Shown here one piece after another: positions 19,057 through 28,014 of a stretch of 64,000 nucleotides of DNA; the first letter of the stretch is position 1, and the number at the start of each line of letters is the position of its first letter. This stretch comes from Desemzia sp045528445. Lineage in GTDB: Bacteria; Bacillota; Bacilli; Lactobacillales; Carnobacteriaceae. The stretch is taken from assembly GCF_045528445.1 (NCBI RefSeq), contig NZ_JBGQQU010000002.1, positions 1 through 64,000 of the forward strand, read 5' to 3'. The notes under the pieces are model-generated. The model had not been told where the DNA came from. It saw nothing but the letters and a program-made list of their open reading frames with translations, and ran no database searches. A program made the position numbers and the translations under genes.

Positions 19057-19169
19057 ATTATCATCATCTAGCTGTGCTCATTGATGATGACAACCAGATT
19101 ATCCTCATTCAACTGTGCTCCATGACGATAACAACCGCATTATCGTCATTCTTCAGCCATGATCTAGGA
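19057..19169. repeat. 41-bp imperfect tandem repeat with internal palindromes
   Basis: Two full units (19057-19097, 19098-19138) and a partial third begin ATTATC at exact 41-base steps. They share blocks such as CTGTGCTC and ATAACAACC. The junction ATGACGATAA ... TTATCGTCAT (19122-19149) is a perfect 10-bp inverted repeat. Non-coding. The rest of the stretch 19170-19367 holds no gene. Confidence 0.65.
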
Positions 19170-19367
19170 TACTATGAGCAACCTATATCCCAACTAAAGT
19201 TCTATCTGATTTAGCTTATAAGATAGTTAGCCGTTACTTACTTACGTCAAAAATTGCGGAACCGTTTAAAAAGACAGGATTGAATTGTAACAGACTAGAC
19301 AGAGTAAATATGATAAAATAAACTTACATTCTTAAATTATGAAGACGACATGAAGGTTGGGATCGAG

Positions 19368-20528
19368 ATGACCAGTGGGACTTTATTAAAAAAGCGGATC
19401 ATTGAGGAAAGTAAACGAATCGGCATTGATAAAATCGGGTTTGCTACAGCAGAACCGTTTGATGGTCTAGAGGAAAGATTGAAAGCTCAACAAGCAAAAG
19501 GGCACCATTCTGGATTCGAACACAAAGTCATTGAAGAACGCGTTTATCCAGAGTTGATTTTTGATCAGCCAAAATCTATTATCTCCATTGCTTTAGCGTA
19601 TCCTACAAAAATGAGTGAGCCTCCGCAGAGAGAAAAAGGGGTTCGACGTGGAGAATTTGCGCGCGCTTCTTGGGGGCAAGATTACCATGACATATTGCGG
19701 AATCGTATGGAGCGCCTCATCGATTATATACGTGTGACCGCTGATAAAGAAGTGACTTTTAAGCCGATGGTAGACACGGGCGAATTAGTAGATGTTGCCG
19801 TAGCTCAACGAGCGGGAGTGGGGTTTATTGGGCGAAATGGCTTGCTGATCACAGAAGAATTCGGCAGCTATGTGTATTTGGGAGAAATCATCACTAATCT
19901 AGAGTTTGAGCCAGACGAACCTGTTCCTTTTGGATGCGGGGAATGCATGCGTTGTGTCACTGCTTGTCCTACTGGAGCATTACTGGGAGATGGAAGAATC
20001 AATGCTAAACAATGCCTTTCTTACCAGACACAAACCAAAGGGATGATGGACGAACAATTCCGCCGTAAAATCGGACATGTCATTTACGGATGCGATATTT
20101 GCCAAATTGTTTGTCCTTATAATAGAGGAAAAGATTTTCATTTTCATGATGAAATGGAACCCGATCCTGAAAAAGTGATGCCCAAATTAAAACCATTGCT
20201 GACAATCAGCAACAAAGACTTTAAAGAGCAATTTGGCTCAATGGCTGGTTCCTGGAGAGGGAAGAAGCCGCTGCAGAGAAATGCTATTATTGCCTTAGGA
20301 AACTCGCGTGATCGGACTGCTTTGCCGGATCTGTTGCGCTGCATCGAAGAAGATGTTCGTCCCGTAATTCGTGGGACAGCAGCTTGGTCTATTTCCAAAA
20401 TAGTCACAAAAAGAGATGATCTGGTGATCGAATTTCTACACGAAGCTTTGGAGAAAGAGACGGATGAAGAAGCTGTTTATGAGATTACTCAAGCTATTGA
20501 AGTCATCAGAAATAAAAAATTGAAGTAA
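19368..20528 (+). CDS. queG: Epoxyqueuosine reductase
   Basis: 386 residues. Last step of queuosine synthesis: reduces epoxyqueuosine to queuosine in the tRNA wobble position, using cobalamin and two [4Fe-4S] clusters. Cluster motifs are CGECMRCVTACP (about residue 188) and CGCDICQIVCP-like GCDICQIVCP (about 240). The C-terminal region carries a HEAT/PBS-like repeat (RNAIIALGNSRDRTALPDLL). ATG 19368 and ATG 19350 are both possible; family alignment slightly favours 19368. Followed 25 bases later by trmL, another wobble-base modification gene. Confidence 0.93.
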   Translation: MTSGTLLKKRIIEESKRIGIDKIGFATAEPFDGLEERLKAQQAKGHHSGFEHKVIEERVYPELIFDQPKSIISIALAYPTKMSEPPQREKGVRRGEFARASWGQDYHDILRNRMERLIDYIRVTADKEVTFKPMVDTGELVDVAVAQRAGVGFIGRNGLLITEEFGSYVYLGEIITNLEFEPDEPVPFGCGECMRCVTACPTGALLGDGRINAKQCLSYQTQTKGMMDEQFRRKIGHVIYGCDICQIVCPYNRGKDFHFHDEMEPDPEKVMPKLKPLLTISNKDFKEQFGSMAGSWRGKKPLQRNAIIALGNSRDRTALPDLLRCIEEDVRPVIRGTAAWSISKIVTKRDDLVIEFLHEALEKETDEEAVYEITQAIEVIRNKKLK

Positions 20529-20553
20529 GTTAATAGGAGAGAGAGAAAGAAAC

Positions 20554-21063
20554 ATGACAAATCACATTGCACTATTTGAACCACTGATTCCAGCAAATAC
20601 AGGAAACATTGCCCGTACGTGTGCTGCAACCAACTCGCATTTACATTTGATTGAGCCATTAGGATTTAAAACGGATGACAAACATTTAAAACGAGCTGGA
20701 TTAGATTATTGGAATGATGTAAACATTACTTATCATAAAAACTTGGAAGCCTTTATGGAATATTCTAAAGACGGACAGCTGTTTTTAGTCTCTAAGTTTG
20801 CCAATCGCGTTTACAGCGAGGTAGATTATACCAATACAGAAGAAGATTATTATTTTCTTTTTGGGAAAGAAACAACAGGATTGCCGGAAGAATTTATGCG
20901 TGAAAATGAAGAGAAGTGTGTACGATTACCGATGAATGATGAACACGTGCGTTCTTTAAATCTCTCCAATACAGCGGCCATTATGATTTATGAAGTATTA
21001 CGGCAACAAGAATTTTCTGGATTAGAATTGCAACACCATTACGCTAACGACAAACTAGACTAA
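20554..21063 (+). CDS. trmL: tRNA (cytidine/uridine-34 2'-O)-methyltransferase
   Basis: 169-residue SPOUT methyltransferase. Motifs are HIALFEPLIPANTGNIARTC at the N-terminus (motif 1), FGKETTGLPEEF (motif 2) and LNLSNTAAIMIYEVLRQ (motif 3), the knotted SAM site. Methylates the ribose of wobble position 34 in tRNA-Leu isoacceptors. Good ribosome-binding site AGGAGAGAG. Likely one operon with queG. Confidence 0.94.
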   Translation: MTNHIALFEPLIPANTGNIARTCAATNSHLHLIEPLGFKTDDKHLKRAGLDYWNDVNITYHKNLEAFMEYSKDGQLFLVSKFANRVYSEVDYTNTEEDYYFLFGKETTGLPEEFMRENEEKCVRLPMNDEHVRSLNLSNTAAIMIYEVLRQQEFSGLELQHHYANDKLD

Positions 21064-21072
21064 CCTTTACTT

Positions 21073-21119
21073 GCTTATCTTGGAGAAGTTCATTCTATTC
21101 CAAGGTGGGCTTTTTTTAT
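21073..21119 (+). terminator. Rho-independent terminator after trmL
   Basis: GCTTATCTTGGA / TCCAAGGTGGGC stem with G-U pairs, then a run of seven T. Confidence 0.75.
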
Positions 21120-21179
21120 AGTCCAAAATCAACTTCTAAGAAAATAATGAAAAAGATGAATAAAATATGTCAATTTGAC

Positions 21180-21208
21180 TTGTGTATTTTTAATGAAAGG
21201 GCTACAAT
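21180..21208 (+). promoter_or_regulatory. Predicted promoter of the leader peptide-ABC exporter operon
   Basis: TTGTGT (21180-21185), 17-base spacer, TACAAT (21203-21208). It lies 42 bases before the leader peptide ATG. An overlapping TTGACT at 21175 has poorer spacing. Confidence 0.6.
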
Positions 21209-21249
21209 ATGACTTGTAAACTATACTTAGGAAATGGAGGGAATCGATC

Positions 21250-21318
21250 ATGATTTATTTAGCAGATTTAAACATTCATAAATTAAGATTATCCTCCTAT
21301 TCAAAAATCGACGAGTAA
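21250..21318 (+). CDS. 22-residue leader peptide of the ABC exporter operon
   Basis: A short frame, ATG 21250 to TAA 21318, behind a strong ribosome-binding site AATGGAGGG at correct spacing. The peptide begins MIYLADLNIHKL and ends in KIDE; it shows no helix or signal. It is followed 17 bases later by an intrinsic terminator and then by the exporter genes. This arrangement matches bmrB, the translated leader of Bacillus subtilis bmrCD, in function if not in sequence. Its role is probably to sense ribosome stalling by antibiotics rather than to act as a protein (inference). Confidence 0.65.
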   Translation: MIYLADLNIHKLRLSSYSKIDE

Positions 21319-21334
21319 ATGTAAAGGAAATTCT

Positions 21335-21380
21335 GCACTCATCTGTTTTTTAATAGATTAGTGCTATTTTTTTGTCTTTT
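21335..21380 (+). terminator. Attenuator terminator between leader peptide and exporter genes
   Basis: GCACT-C-ATCT / AGAT-T-AGTGC stem followed by TATTTTTTTG and a second T run. It lies inside the operon, 31 bases before the first exporter ATG. A possible rival pairing joins GCAGATTT (21262-21269) in the leader frame with AAATTCTGC (21328-21336), which overlaps the 5' arm. Confidence 0.7.
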
Positions 21381-21410
21381 TTTGATAGGAGCGTGGAAAG
21401 TTGGGGGAGA

Positions 21411-23153
21411 ATGAAAGAGTTAGTTAAACAATTGTGGCCTTTTTTTAAAACGCATAAGAAGAGATATGGGTGGGGGATATTTGCCATGTTATTCTCAAAT
21501 GCGGCAGTGCTGATACCACCATATATCATTGGAAATGTGATCGACCAGATTTACAGCAATACATTAACTACTGAAAGACTAATCAGCCAAATCGCTTTAT
21601 TTGTTCTATCGATCGTAATTACTTATGGAACAGAAGTATTTTGGGGATATCTATTTTTCGGAGGCAGAAACTTATTGGCCAAAGAACTACGAGAACGATT
21701 AATGAAACACTTTTTACGTATGAGAGCAACCTTTTATGAAAAATATCGTACCGGAGATTTAATGGCCCGTTCCACCAATGACTTAGATGCAATATCAGAA
21801 ATGGCTGGTTATGGAATTATGGTAACCATGGATTCGACAGTTTTTCTTGGATTTATCTTGGTCATGATGTTTGTTTCGGTGTCTTGGAAATTGACCATCT
21901 GGTCTATGCTGACTATGCCGATCATGGCGTATCTGTTGAAAATACTTGGAGATCGAGTGAATGAGCGATATTTAGCTTCTCAAACAGCTTTTGCAGATAT
22001 CAATGATGATGTCTTGGAAGGCGTAGAGGGTGTACGAGTCGTGCGTGCGTACGTTCAAGAAGATGCTATGGCTCAAAAATTTGCGGAAAAAACAGAAGAT
22101 GTCCTGCAAAAAAACATTTCTGTAGCGCAAATCAACGCCTTGTTTTCTCCGATTGTAAAGATCTTGATGGGAATCAGTTACATTGTAGCATTTGGTTACG
22201 GTGCTGTTTTAGTTTCAAATGGAGAACTGACTTTAGGACAGTTGATTTCTTTCCAAGTCTACTTAGGTATGCTGGTGTGGCCAGTTCAGGCAGTCGGGGA
22301 ACTGATCAACTTGGTGCAGCAAGGTAGTGCTTCTATGAAACGAGTGGCAGAAGTATTGGGATCCAGTGATGATATGGAGCAAGAGGGATACAAAGCTGTA
22401 CTGGATAGTCAAGATATCGAATATTCAGGAGTCACCTTTAAATATCCCTCTTCTGAGTCTGCCAATTTGGCGAATGTCAAAACTAAAATCGCTCAAGGAA
22501 ATACTCTGGGGATTGTAGGAAAAACCGGGAGCGGGAAAACGACTTTTATCCGTCAATTACTGCTCCAATATCCTGCTGGAAATGGAGCGGTCACTGTTGG
22601 ATCTGAGTCCATTCAAGAGTTGAAAAGCGACGTGTTGAAACCAATGATCGGTTATGTCCCGCAGGATTATACGCTGTTTTCTCGTTCAATAAGAGAAAAT
22701 ATTCAGTTCGGCAAGCCAGGAGCAACGGATGACGAGATCATGGATGCAGTTCGTTTGGCCAATTTTGAAGAAGATCTAGCTAGAATGCCTGAAGGGTTGG
22801 ATACATTGATTGGAGAAAGAGGCGTTGCCATCTCAGGTGGGCAAAAACAACGTGTTTCCATTGCGCGTGCGTTGATTAAAAATCCAGAGTACTTGATTTT
22901 AGATGACTCGTTATCTGCAGTAGATGCGAAAACAGAACAAAAAATCATTGATAATATTCAACACGTTCGTAAAGGGAAAACGACCTTGATCACCACTCAT
23001 CGTCTATCAGCGATTCATCATGCAGACTGGATCATTGTGCTGGAAGATGGGAAAATTATTGAAGAAGGTACACATGCTGATTTGATTGCCAAAGAAGGAT
23101 GGTACCAAACGCAATACCAAAGACAACAATTAAAAGAGGAGGACACTAAATGA
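21411..23153 (+). CDS. Heterodimeric multidrug ABC exporter, subunit with degenerate ATPase site (BmrC/LmrC-like)
   Basis: 580 residues. Six membrane helices (about residues 15-300) precede a nucleotide-binding domain. Walker A GKTGSGKTTF lies at about 370, signature ISGGQKQRVSIARAL at about 474 and Walker B YLILDD at 494-499. Asp499 replaces the catalytic Glu, the hallmark of the degenerate partner in heterodimeric exporters such as BmrCD, LmrCD and EfrCD. The TTG at 21372 lies in the terminator T run. ATG 21411, preceded by GGGGGAGA, fits family N-termini (MKELVKQLWPFFKTHKKRY). It overlaps the next subunit by four bases. Confidence 0.93.
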   Translation: MKELVKQLWPFFKTHKKRYGWGIFAMLFSNAAVLIPPYIIGNVIDQIYSNTLTTERLISQIALFVLSIVITYGTEVFWGYLFFGGRNLLAKELRERLMKHFLRMRATFYEKYRTGDLMARSTNDLDAISEMAGYGIMVTMDSTVFLGFILVMMFVSVSWKLTIWSMLTMPIMAYLLKILGDRVNERYLASQTAFADINDDVLEGVEGVRVVRAYVQEDAMAQKFAEKTEDVLQKNISVAQINALFSPIVKILMGISYIVAFGYGAVLVSNGELTLGQLISFQVYLGMLVWPVQAVGELINLVQQGSASMKRVAEVLGSSDDMEQEGYKAVLDSQDIEYSGVTFKYPSSESANLANVKTKIAQGNTLGIVGKTGSGKTTFIRQLLLQYPAGNGAVTVGSESIQELKSDVLKPMIGYVPQDYTLFSRSIRENIQFGKPGATDDEIMDAVRLANFEEDLARMPEGLDTLIGERGVAISGGQKQRVSIARALIKNPEYLILDDSLSAVDAKTEQKIIDNIQHVRKGKTTLITTHRLSAIHHADWIIVLEDGKIIEEGTHADLIAKEGWYQTQYQRQQLKEEDTK

Positions 23154-24895
23154 AAAATACAATTAAAGAATTAGTGGTTTATTCCTTCCAGAAAAAACTC
23201 CATTTTTCTATTGGGATCTTATTAATGATTGTTGCTGTAGGAGCTGATTTAGCAGGTCCCTTGATTATTCAACGAATCATTGATGATGTAATTGCTCCTT
23301 CGAATCAGACGCTGCTAGCTGTCGATTTATTGATCCGTTATTTAGCCGTATTCTTAGGACTGGCGCTTGTAACAGCGATAACCCGGTACTTTAGTTTCTT
23401 ACTGCTGACTATCGGAGCAAATGAAATCGTTAAAAATATGCGGAATGATTTATTTGCCCATGTACAAAAACTGCCGATCCGTTATTTTGACAATTTGCCT
23501 GCTGGAAAAGTGGTTTCTCGTATCACAAATGATACGGAGCAATTACGGATATTTTACGTCGTTGTGGTTGGACAAGTGTTGACCAACTTGATTTATCTAG
23601 TAGGGATCTATATTGCCTTGATGCAAATTAGCATTACTTTTGGATTGATTACGCTGTTATTGGTTCCTTTCTTTGTATTGTGGGCAGTTGTGTACCAAAA
23701 GTTTGCTGTACCGTTTACTACAAAAATCCGGTCATTGGTTAGTGAGATCAATGGGACCTTAAATGAATCCATTCAAGGGATGTCGATCATTCAAGCTTAT
23801 CAGCAAGAAGACAAAATGGAAAAAGAATTTACGGATGTAAATGAAGAGTGGTATAAATACAGTTTGAAATTTACGTTATTGGATTCTATGGGCTCGTTTA
23901 GTTTTGTGGAAGTGATTAAAAATATTACCTTGCTCTTGTTGGTAGTGTATTTTGGAAACGCCTATTTTAGTTCGGCACTAGGGATAACAGTTGGAGTATT
24001 GTATGTTTATGTAGATTACACGACTCGTTTATTTAATCCCATTCAAGGTATTGTGACCCAATACGCTTACTTGCAGACTGCGATGGCTTCGGCGAAACGA
24101 GTTTTTGAAATGAAATTAGTCAAAACAGAAGAAGACCAGACAGGCGAATTAGACTTTAAAGAAGGGGAAGTTGTCTTTGATCAAGTTTCATTTGCTTATA
24201 AGGATGAAGAATACGTATTGAAAGATATCGATTTTACAGCTAGAAAAGGTCAAACGGTCGCTTTAGTAGGCCATACAGGTTCAGGAAAAAGCTCGATCAT
24301 GAATTTGTTATTCCGTTTTTATGACCCGACTAAGGGGACGATCACAATAGATGGTACGCCGACCACATCCGTCTCTAGAAAAAGTTTGCGCAGACATATG
24401 GGGATCGTGCTGCAGGACCCTTATTTGTTTAAGGGAACGATCGCTTCAAACATTACGTTGGGAGAAACTTCGATCAGTCGTGAAGCGGTGATCAAAGCAA
24501 TCGAAGAAGTTGGCGGAGACACCTTGCTGCATAATATGCCAAAGGGAATTGATGAACCCGTAGTGGATAAGGGCAGTACGCTTTCGTCTGGTCAACGCCA
24601 ATTAATCTCATTTGCGAGAGCGCTGGCCTTTGATCCTGAAATATTGATTTTAGATGAAGCAACTTCAAGTATCGATACTGAAACGGAGGAAATGATTCAA
24701 CATGCGATGGAGGTGTTGAAAAAGGGAAGAACAACATTCATTATTGCCCATCGCTTGTCGACGATCCAACATGCTGATCAAATTCTAGTGCTGAATCAAG
24801 GTCAAATTGTAGAACAGGGAGATCATGAGTCATTGATTCAAAAACAAGGAATCTATGCAGAAATGTATCGTTCACAAAAAGAAAAAAGTCAATAA
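23150..24895 (+). CDS. Heterodimeric multidrug ABC exporter, catalytic subunit (BmrD/LmrD-like)
   Basis: 581 residues with six N-terminal membrane helices. The nucleotide-binding domain has Walker A GHTGSGKSS (about 374), signature LSSGQRQLISFARAL (about 478) and Walker B ILILDEATSSID with catalytic Glu503 intact. The start overlaps the upstream stop (ATGA), ensuring equal synthesis of the two halves. Together they should export drugs or lipid-like compounds from the membrane. Expression probably depends on the upstream attenuator. Confidence 0.94.
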   Translation: MKNTIKELVVYSFQKKLHFSIGILLMIVAVGADLAGPLIIQRIIDDVIAPSNQTLLAVDLLIRYLAVFLGLALVTAITRYFSFLLLTIGANEIVKNMRNDLFAHVQKLPIRYFDNLPAGKVVSRITNDTEQLRIFYVVVVGQVLTNLIYLVGIYIALMQISITFGLITLLLVPFFVLWAVVYQKFAVPFTTKIRSLVSEINGTLNESIQGMSIIQAYQQEDKMEKEFTDVNEEWYKYSLKFTLLDSMGSFSFVEVIKNITLLLLVVYFGNAYFSSALGITVGVLYVYVDYTTRLFNPIQGIVTQYAYLQTAMASAKRVFEMKLVKTEEDQTGELDFKEGEVVFDQVSFAYKDEEYVLKDIDFTARKGQTVALVGHTGSGKSSIMNLLFRFYDPTKGTITIDGTPTTSVSRKSLRRHMGIVLQDPYLFKGTIASNITLGETSISREAVIKAIEEVGGDTLLHNMPKGIDEPVVDKGSTLSSGQRQLISFARALAFDPEILILDEATSSIDTETEEMIQHAMEVLKKGRTTFIIAHRLSTIQHADQILVLNQGQIVEQGDHESLIQKQGIYAEMYRSQKEKSQ

Positions 24896-24898
24896 AAC

Positions 24899-24939
24899 AG
24901 AGCAACACCCTTACTTTACAAAAGTAAGGGTGTTGCTCT
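24899..24939 (+). terminator. Terminator-like hairpin after the ABC exporter
   Basis: Perfect stem AGAGCAACACCCTTACTTT / AAAGTAAGGGTGTTGCTCT. The following T run is poor (ATAATAAG), so termination may be incomplete. Confidence 0.7.
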
Positions 24940-24972
24940 ATAATAAGAGAATCATATGATGTAGGTGAATAA

Positions 24973-25224
24973 ATGAAAAAAATTGTTATTTTATTGATTA
25001 GAGGATACCAAAAAGGGATTTCTCCTCTTTTTCCACCCAGTTGCCGCTACCATCCAACTTGTTCGCAATATTCGATCGATGCGGTTCGCAAACATGGAGC
25101 GATCAAGGGATCAATTATGGGCTTCTTTAGAATTTTACGCTGTAATCCATTTGTCAGAGGAGGGTATGATCCAGTCCCGGAACATTTTTCCATTAGACGC
25201 AATAAAAAAAACGAGGTTGAGTAA
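24973..25224 (+). CDS. yidD: Membrane protein insertion efficiency factor YidD
   Basis: 83 residues with the family core CRYHPTCSQYSIDAV and GFFRILRCNPFVRGGYDPVP, including the conserved cysteines and an N-terminal amphipathic helix (ILLIRGYQKGISPLF). YidD assists YidC-dependent membrane insertion. Typical length for the family. Here it stands alone, not next to rnpA-yidC. Confidence 0.95.
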   Translation: MKKIVILLIRGYQKGISPLFPPSCRYHPTCSQYSIDAVRKHGAIKGSIMGFFRILRCNPFVRGGYDPVPEHFSIRRNKKNEVE

Positions 25225-25257
25225 AAGTTTGCCTTCTACTCAACCTCGTTTTTTTTG
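25204..25257. terminator. Bidirectional terminator between yidD and argS
   Basis: AAAAAAAACGAGGTTGAGTA ... TACTCAACCTCGTTTTTTTT hairpin; A and T runs flank both sides. Confidence 0.92.
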
Positions 25258-25260
25258 CTG

Positions 25261-26955
25261 TTACATTTGGTCAGGAGAATGTACTCCTAATATTCTTAAA
25301 TCTTCTTTCAATAAGATAGCGACTGCTTGAACCAAAGCTAAACGGGCTGGTTTTTCAGCATCTTCAGTCAATACACGACTGTTGGCGTAGTATTTGTTGA
25401 AGGCTTGTGCCAAATGGATCGCGTGTTTAGCGATTACAGATGGTTCCAACTTACCAAAAGCACGTTGAAGTGTCTCAGGATATTCTTGGATCAGTTTGAT
25501 CACTTCCCAACTGTAAGCATCATCTAAAGCGTAGAAATCAGCAGCAGAAACTTCATCAACGCCTGCTTTACGCAAGATACTTAAAGCTCTAGCTCTAGAG
25601 TATTGAACATAAGGGCCTGTTTCTCCTTCAAATTGAACGATTTCATCGATCGTAAAGTCAAAGTTGTTTAAACGATCATTTTTCAAATCGTGGAAGACAA
25701 CAGCGCCGATACCTACTTGGCGGGCAACTTCTTCTTTATTCGGTAAATCAGGATTTTTCGCTTCGATTTGTTTTAGGGCCACGGCAACGGCTTCATCCAA
25801 TACTTCTTCTAGAAGAACGATTTTTCCTTTACGTGTAGACAATTTTTTACCATCTTTTGTGATCAGACCAAATGGAACATGGTGCATATCATTAGCCCAG
25901 TCATAACCCATTTCAGTCAGAACAGCTTTTAATTGTTTGAAATGATTGCTTTGTTCATTTCCAACTGCATATAGAGATAAAGCAAAATCATACGTACGTT
26001 TACGATAAATAGCAGCAGCTAAATCACGGGTGATATACAGTGTTGCACCATCTGATTTTTTGATCAATGCTGGGTTTAAATTGTATTTTTCTAAATCCAC
26101 AATTGTAGCTCCGTTGTCTACGGTCAAAATATTTTTTTCTTCTAATAAATCGACAACTTCTTGCATTTTGTCATTGTAGAAAGCTTCTCCATTGAAAGAA
26201 TCAAACGTGATTTCTAGTTTATCATAAATGCGATTGAATTCTTTTAAAGATTCTTCTTTGAACCATTTCCATAATTCAGTAGCTTCTTCGTCACCATCTT
26301 CTAATTTTTTGAACCATTCACGGCCATCGTCTTCTAATTCAGGTTTTTCTTCTGCTTCTTCATGGAATTGAACATACAGTTTCAATAACTCTTGAATCGG
26401 ATTTTCTCTAACCGCTTCCTCAGTACCCCATAATTTATAAGCAGTGATCAATTTTCCAAATTGAGTACCCCAGTCTCCTAAGTGATTGATTTTGATAGGT
26501 TGGTAGCCCATTTTTTCAACAATATGTGCTAAAGCATTTCCGATTACAGTAGAACGCAAGTGTCCTAAAGAAATAGGTTTAGCAATATTAGGAGAAGACA
26601 TATCGATCGGAACATTTTCTCCATGTCCGATATTGATATCACCGTATGCATTTTTTTGTTCTAAGATTTCTTGTAAGACGTGGGCACTAACGGTTTTTTT
26701 ATTTAAGAAAAAGTTCAAATAAGGTCCGACAACTTCAACTTTTTCAACAATGGGGGAAGATACTTTTTCTCCTAAATCGGCAGCAATTTGTTGTGGTGCT
26801 TTACGGTAAGCTTTTGCTAGTGAGAAAGCTGGGAAAGCTACATCCCCATGTTCAACGGATTTTGGCTTTTCCAATAAGTTAAGAATGTCTTCAACAGACA
26901 ATGTTTCTGAAACTTGTTCATGCAAGGCTTGAGCCACTTGTAATTTGTAATTCAT
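25261..26955 (-). CDS. argS: Arginyl-tRNA synthetase
   Basis: 564-residue class I synthetase. The HIGH equivalent is in SPNIAKPISLGHLRSTVIGN, the KMSKS equivalent in KKLSTRKGKIV, and the anticodon-binding DALR domain is C-terminal (NKYYANSRVL). It charges tRNA-Arg in the cytosol. ATG 26955 lies eight bases after AGAGGAG; ATG 26961 lies only two bases after it and is less likely. A T-box leader precedes it, so it responds to uncharged tRNA-Arg. The divergent neighbour encodes an ArgR-type regulator. Confidence 0.96.
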   Translation of the reverse strand: MNYKLQVAQALHEQVSETLSVEDILNLLEKPKSVEHGDVAFPAFSLAKAYRKAPQQIAADLGEKVSSPIVEKVEVVGPYLNFFLNKKTVSAHVLQEILEQKNAYGDINIGHGENVPIDMSSPNIAKPISLGHLRSTVIGNALAHIVEKMGYQPIKINHLGDWGTQFGKLITAYKLWGTEEAVRENPIQELLKLYVQFHEEAEEKPELEDDGREWFKKLEDGDEEATELWKWFKEESLKEFNRIYDKLEITFDSFNGEAFYNDKMQEVVDLLEEKNILTVDNGATIVDLEKYNLNPALIKKSDGATLYITRDLAAAIYRKRTYDFALSLYAVGNEQSNHFKQLKAVLTEMGYDWANDMHHVPFGLITKDGKKLSTRKGKIVLLEEVLDEAVAVALKQIEAKNPDLPNKEEVARQVGIGAVVFHDLKNDRLNNFDFTIDEIVQFEGETGPYVQYSRARALSILRKAGVDEVSAADFYALDDAYSWEVIKLIQEYPETLQRAFGKLEPSVIAKHAIHLAQAFNKYYANSRVLTEDAEKPARLALVQAVAILLKEDLRILGVHSPDQM

Positions 26956-27066
26956 TGTCATAACTCCTCTAGTTAATTTGTTTTTTAAATTTTGTCTTTG
27001 TATTTATGAATGTATTATGCTCAGTAGAAAAGACCCAATCATCTGGAGAACAGTTTTTTTGCATAA

Positions 27067-27345
27067 AAAAATAGCCCTTTTTTAGTTTTCATGACATCAA
27101 ACTAAAAAAGAGACGAGAATTCCCCGCGGTACCACTCTTATTGCAACGTCAAATTGACGCAACCACTTGATTCACTGTAACGGCCGAATAAGCCGGATGG
27201 AACTAGTGATACTGATCCTTGTTCTCATCTCTCCGAAGTGCGCTTCCTGCAAGTTTTTATTACTGGCTCTCACCAACCCAGCTCGCTTCAAAACATCCTC
27301 AAGCAGTACTCTCTTCATCTACGATTGTTCATTCAATTTTGTATA
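27067..27345 (-). promoter_or_regulatory. T-box leader of argS
   Basis: On the minus strand the T-box AGAGTGGTACCGCGG lies at 27138-27124. It is preceded by a long Stem I region with AGAGAGTACTG and followed by a terminator (AGTTT ... AAACT with A/T arms, then GGGCTATTTTTTT) at about 27111-27067. A likely Arg specifier codon is CGC in GAAGCGCACTTC (about 27243). Uncharged tRNA-Arg should favour the antiterminator and raise argS expression. Confidence 0.88.
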
Positions 27346-27503
27346 GCCTATTATAACAAAACAACAGGCGAGATGCCAATGTTTTTCAATAAAAAGAATG
27401 TTTATTCATTATTATTGTAAAAATAATTAAATTATTAACCGCTTTCTACCTTTTTTTGATATACTGGGAGACAAAGAAACGAATTACATATGGAGGTTTG
27501 GCT

Positions 27504-27959
27504 ATGAAAAAAACGAATCGTCAATTAGCAATCAAACAGATTATCACCAATCACGATATTGCTACCCAAGATGAATTGCTCCATTATTTAAAAGAGGAGG
27601 GAGTAGAAGCAACCCAAGCGACTATCTCTAGAGATATTAAAGAAATGAATTTAATCAAAACTTCGACTCCTCAAGGTGGTATGAAATATACTTTATACCA
27701 AACGAATAATTTGTCTGTAGAAGAGCGTCTGCAATCAACATTGGGCAATGTCGTGGTAAAACTAGAACGTGTACAATTCATCACGATTATTGTGACTATA
27801 CCTGGAAATGCTCACGTCGCTGCGGCATTGATTGATGCGATCGAATTTCCTGAGATAGTGGCTTCTGTAGGTGGTAACGATACTTGTCTATTGATTTCAA
27901 AAGACGAAGAAAATGCGATAAAAATGTATGAATATTTGAATCAATTTATTAAACTGTAA
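27504..27959 (+). CDS. argR: ArgR-family transcriptional regulator
   Basis: 151 residues. The N-terminal winged helix (RQLAIKQIITNHDIATQDELLHYL ... TQATISRDIKEMNLIK) has the ArgR SR recognition-helix pattern. The C-terminal arginine-binding oligomerisation domain includes VAALIDAIEFPEIVASVGGNDT, with the Asp residues that contact arginine. ATG 27504 follows TGGAGGTTTG; the longer frame from 27456 has no such site. Divergent from argS, consistent with arginine control. Lactobacillales often carry several ArgR paralogues, so its exact regulon is open. Confidence 0.92.
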   Translation: MKKTNRQLAIKQIITNHDIATQDELLHYLKEEGVEATQATISRDIKEMNLIKTSTPQGGMKYTLYQTNNLSVEERLQSTLGNVVVKLERVQFITIIVTIPGNAHVAAALIDAIEFPEIVASVGGNDTCLLISKDEENAIKMYEYLNQFIKL

Positions 27960-28014
27960 AATTAAAAATAGGATATGTTTAGAAGTCTCATTTTAAAAGA
28001 AAAGAGGAATTAAA

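Noticed and set aside
18975..19214. 79-codon frame
   Set aside because: It spans a terminator and the 41-bp repeats, with no ribosome-binding site and no protein-like composition.
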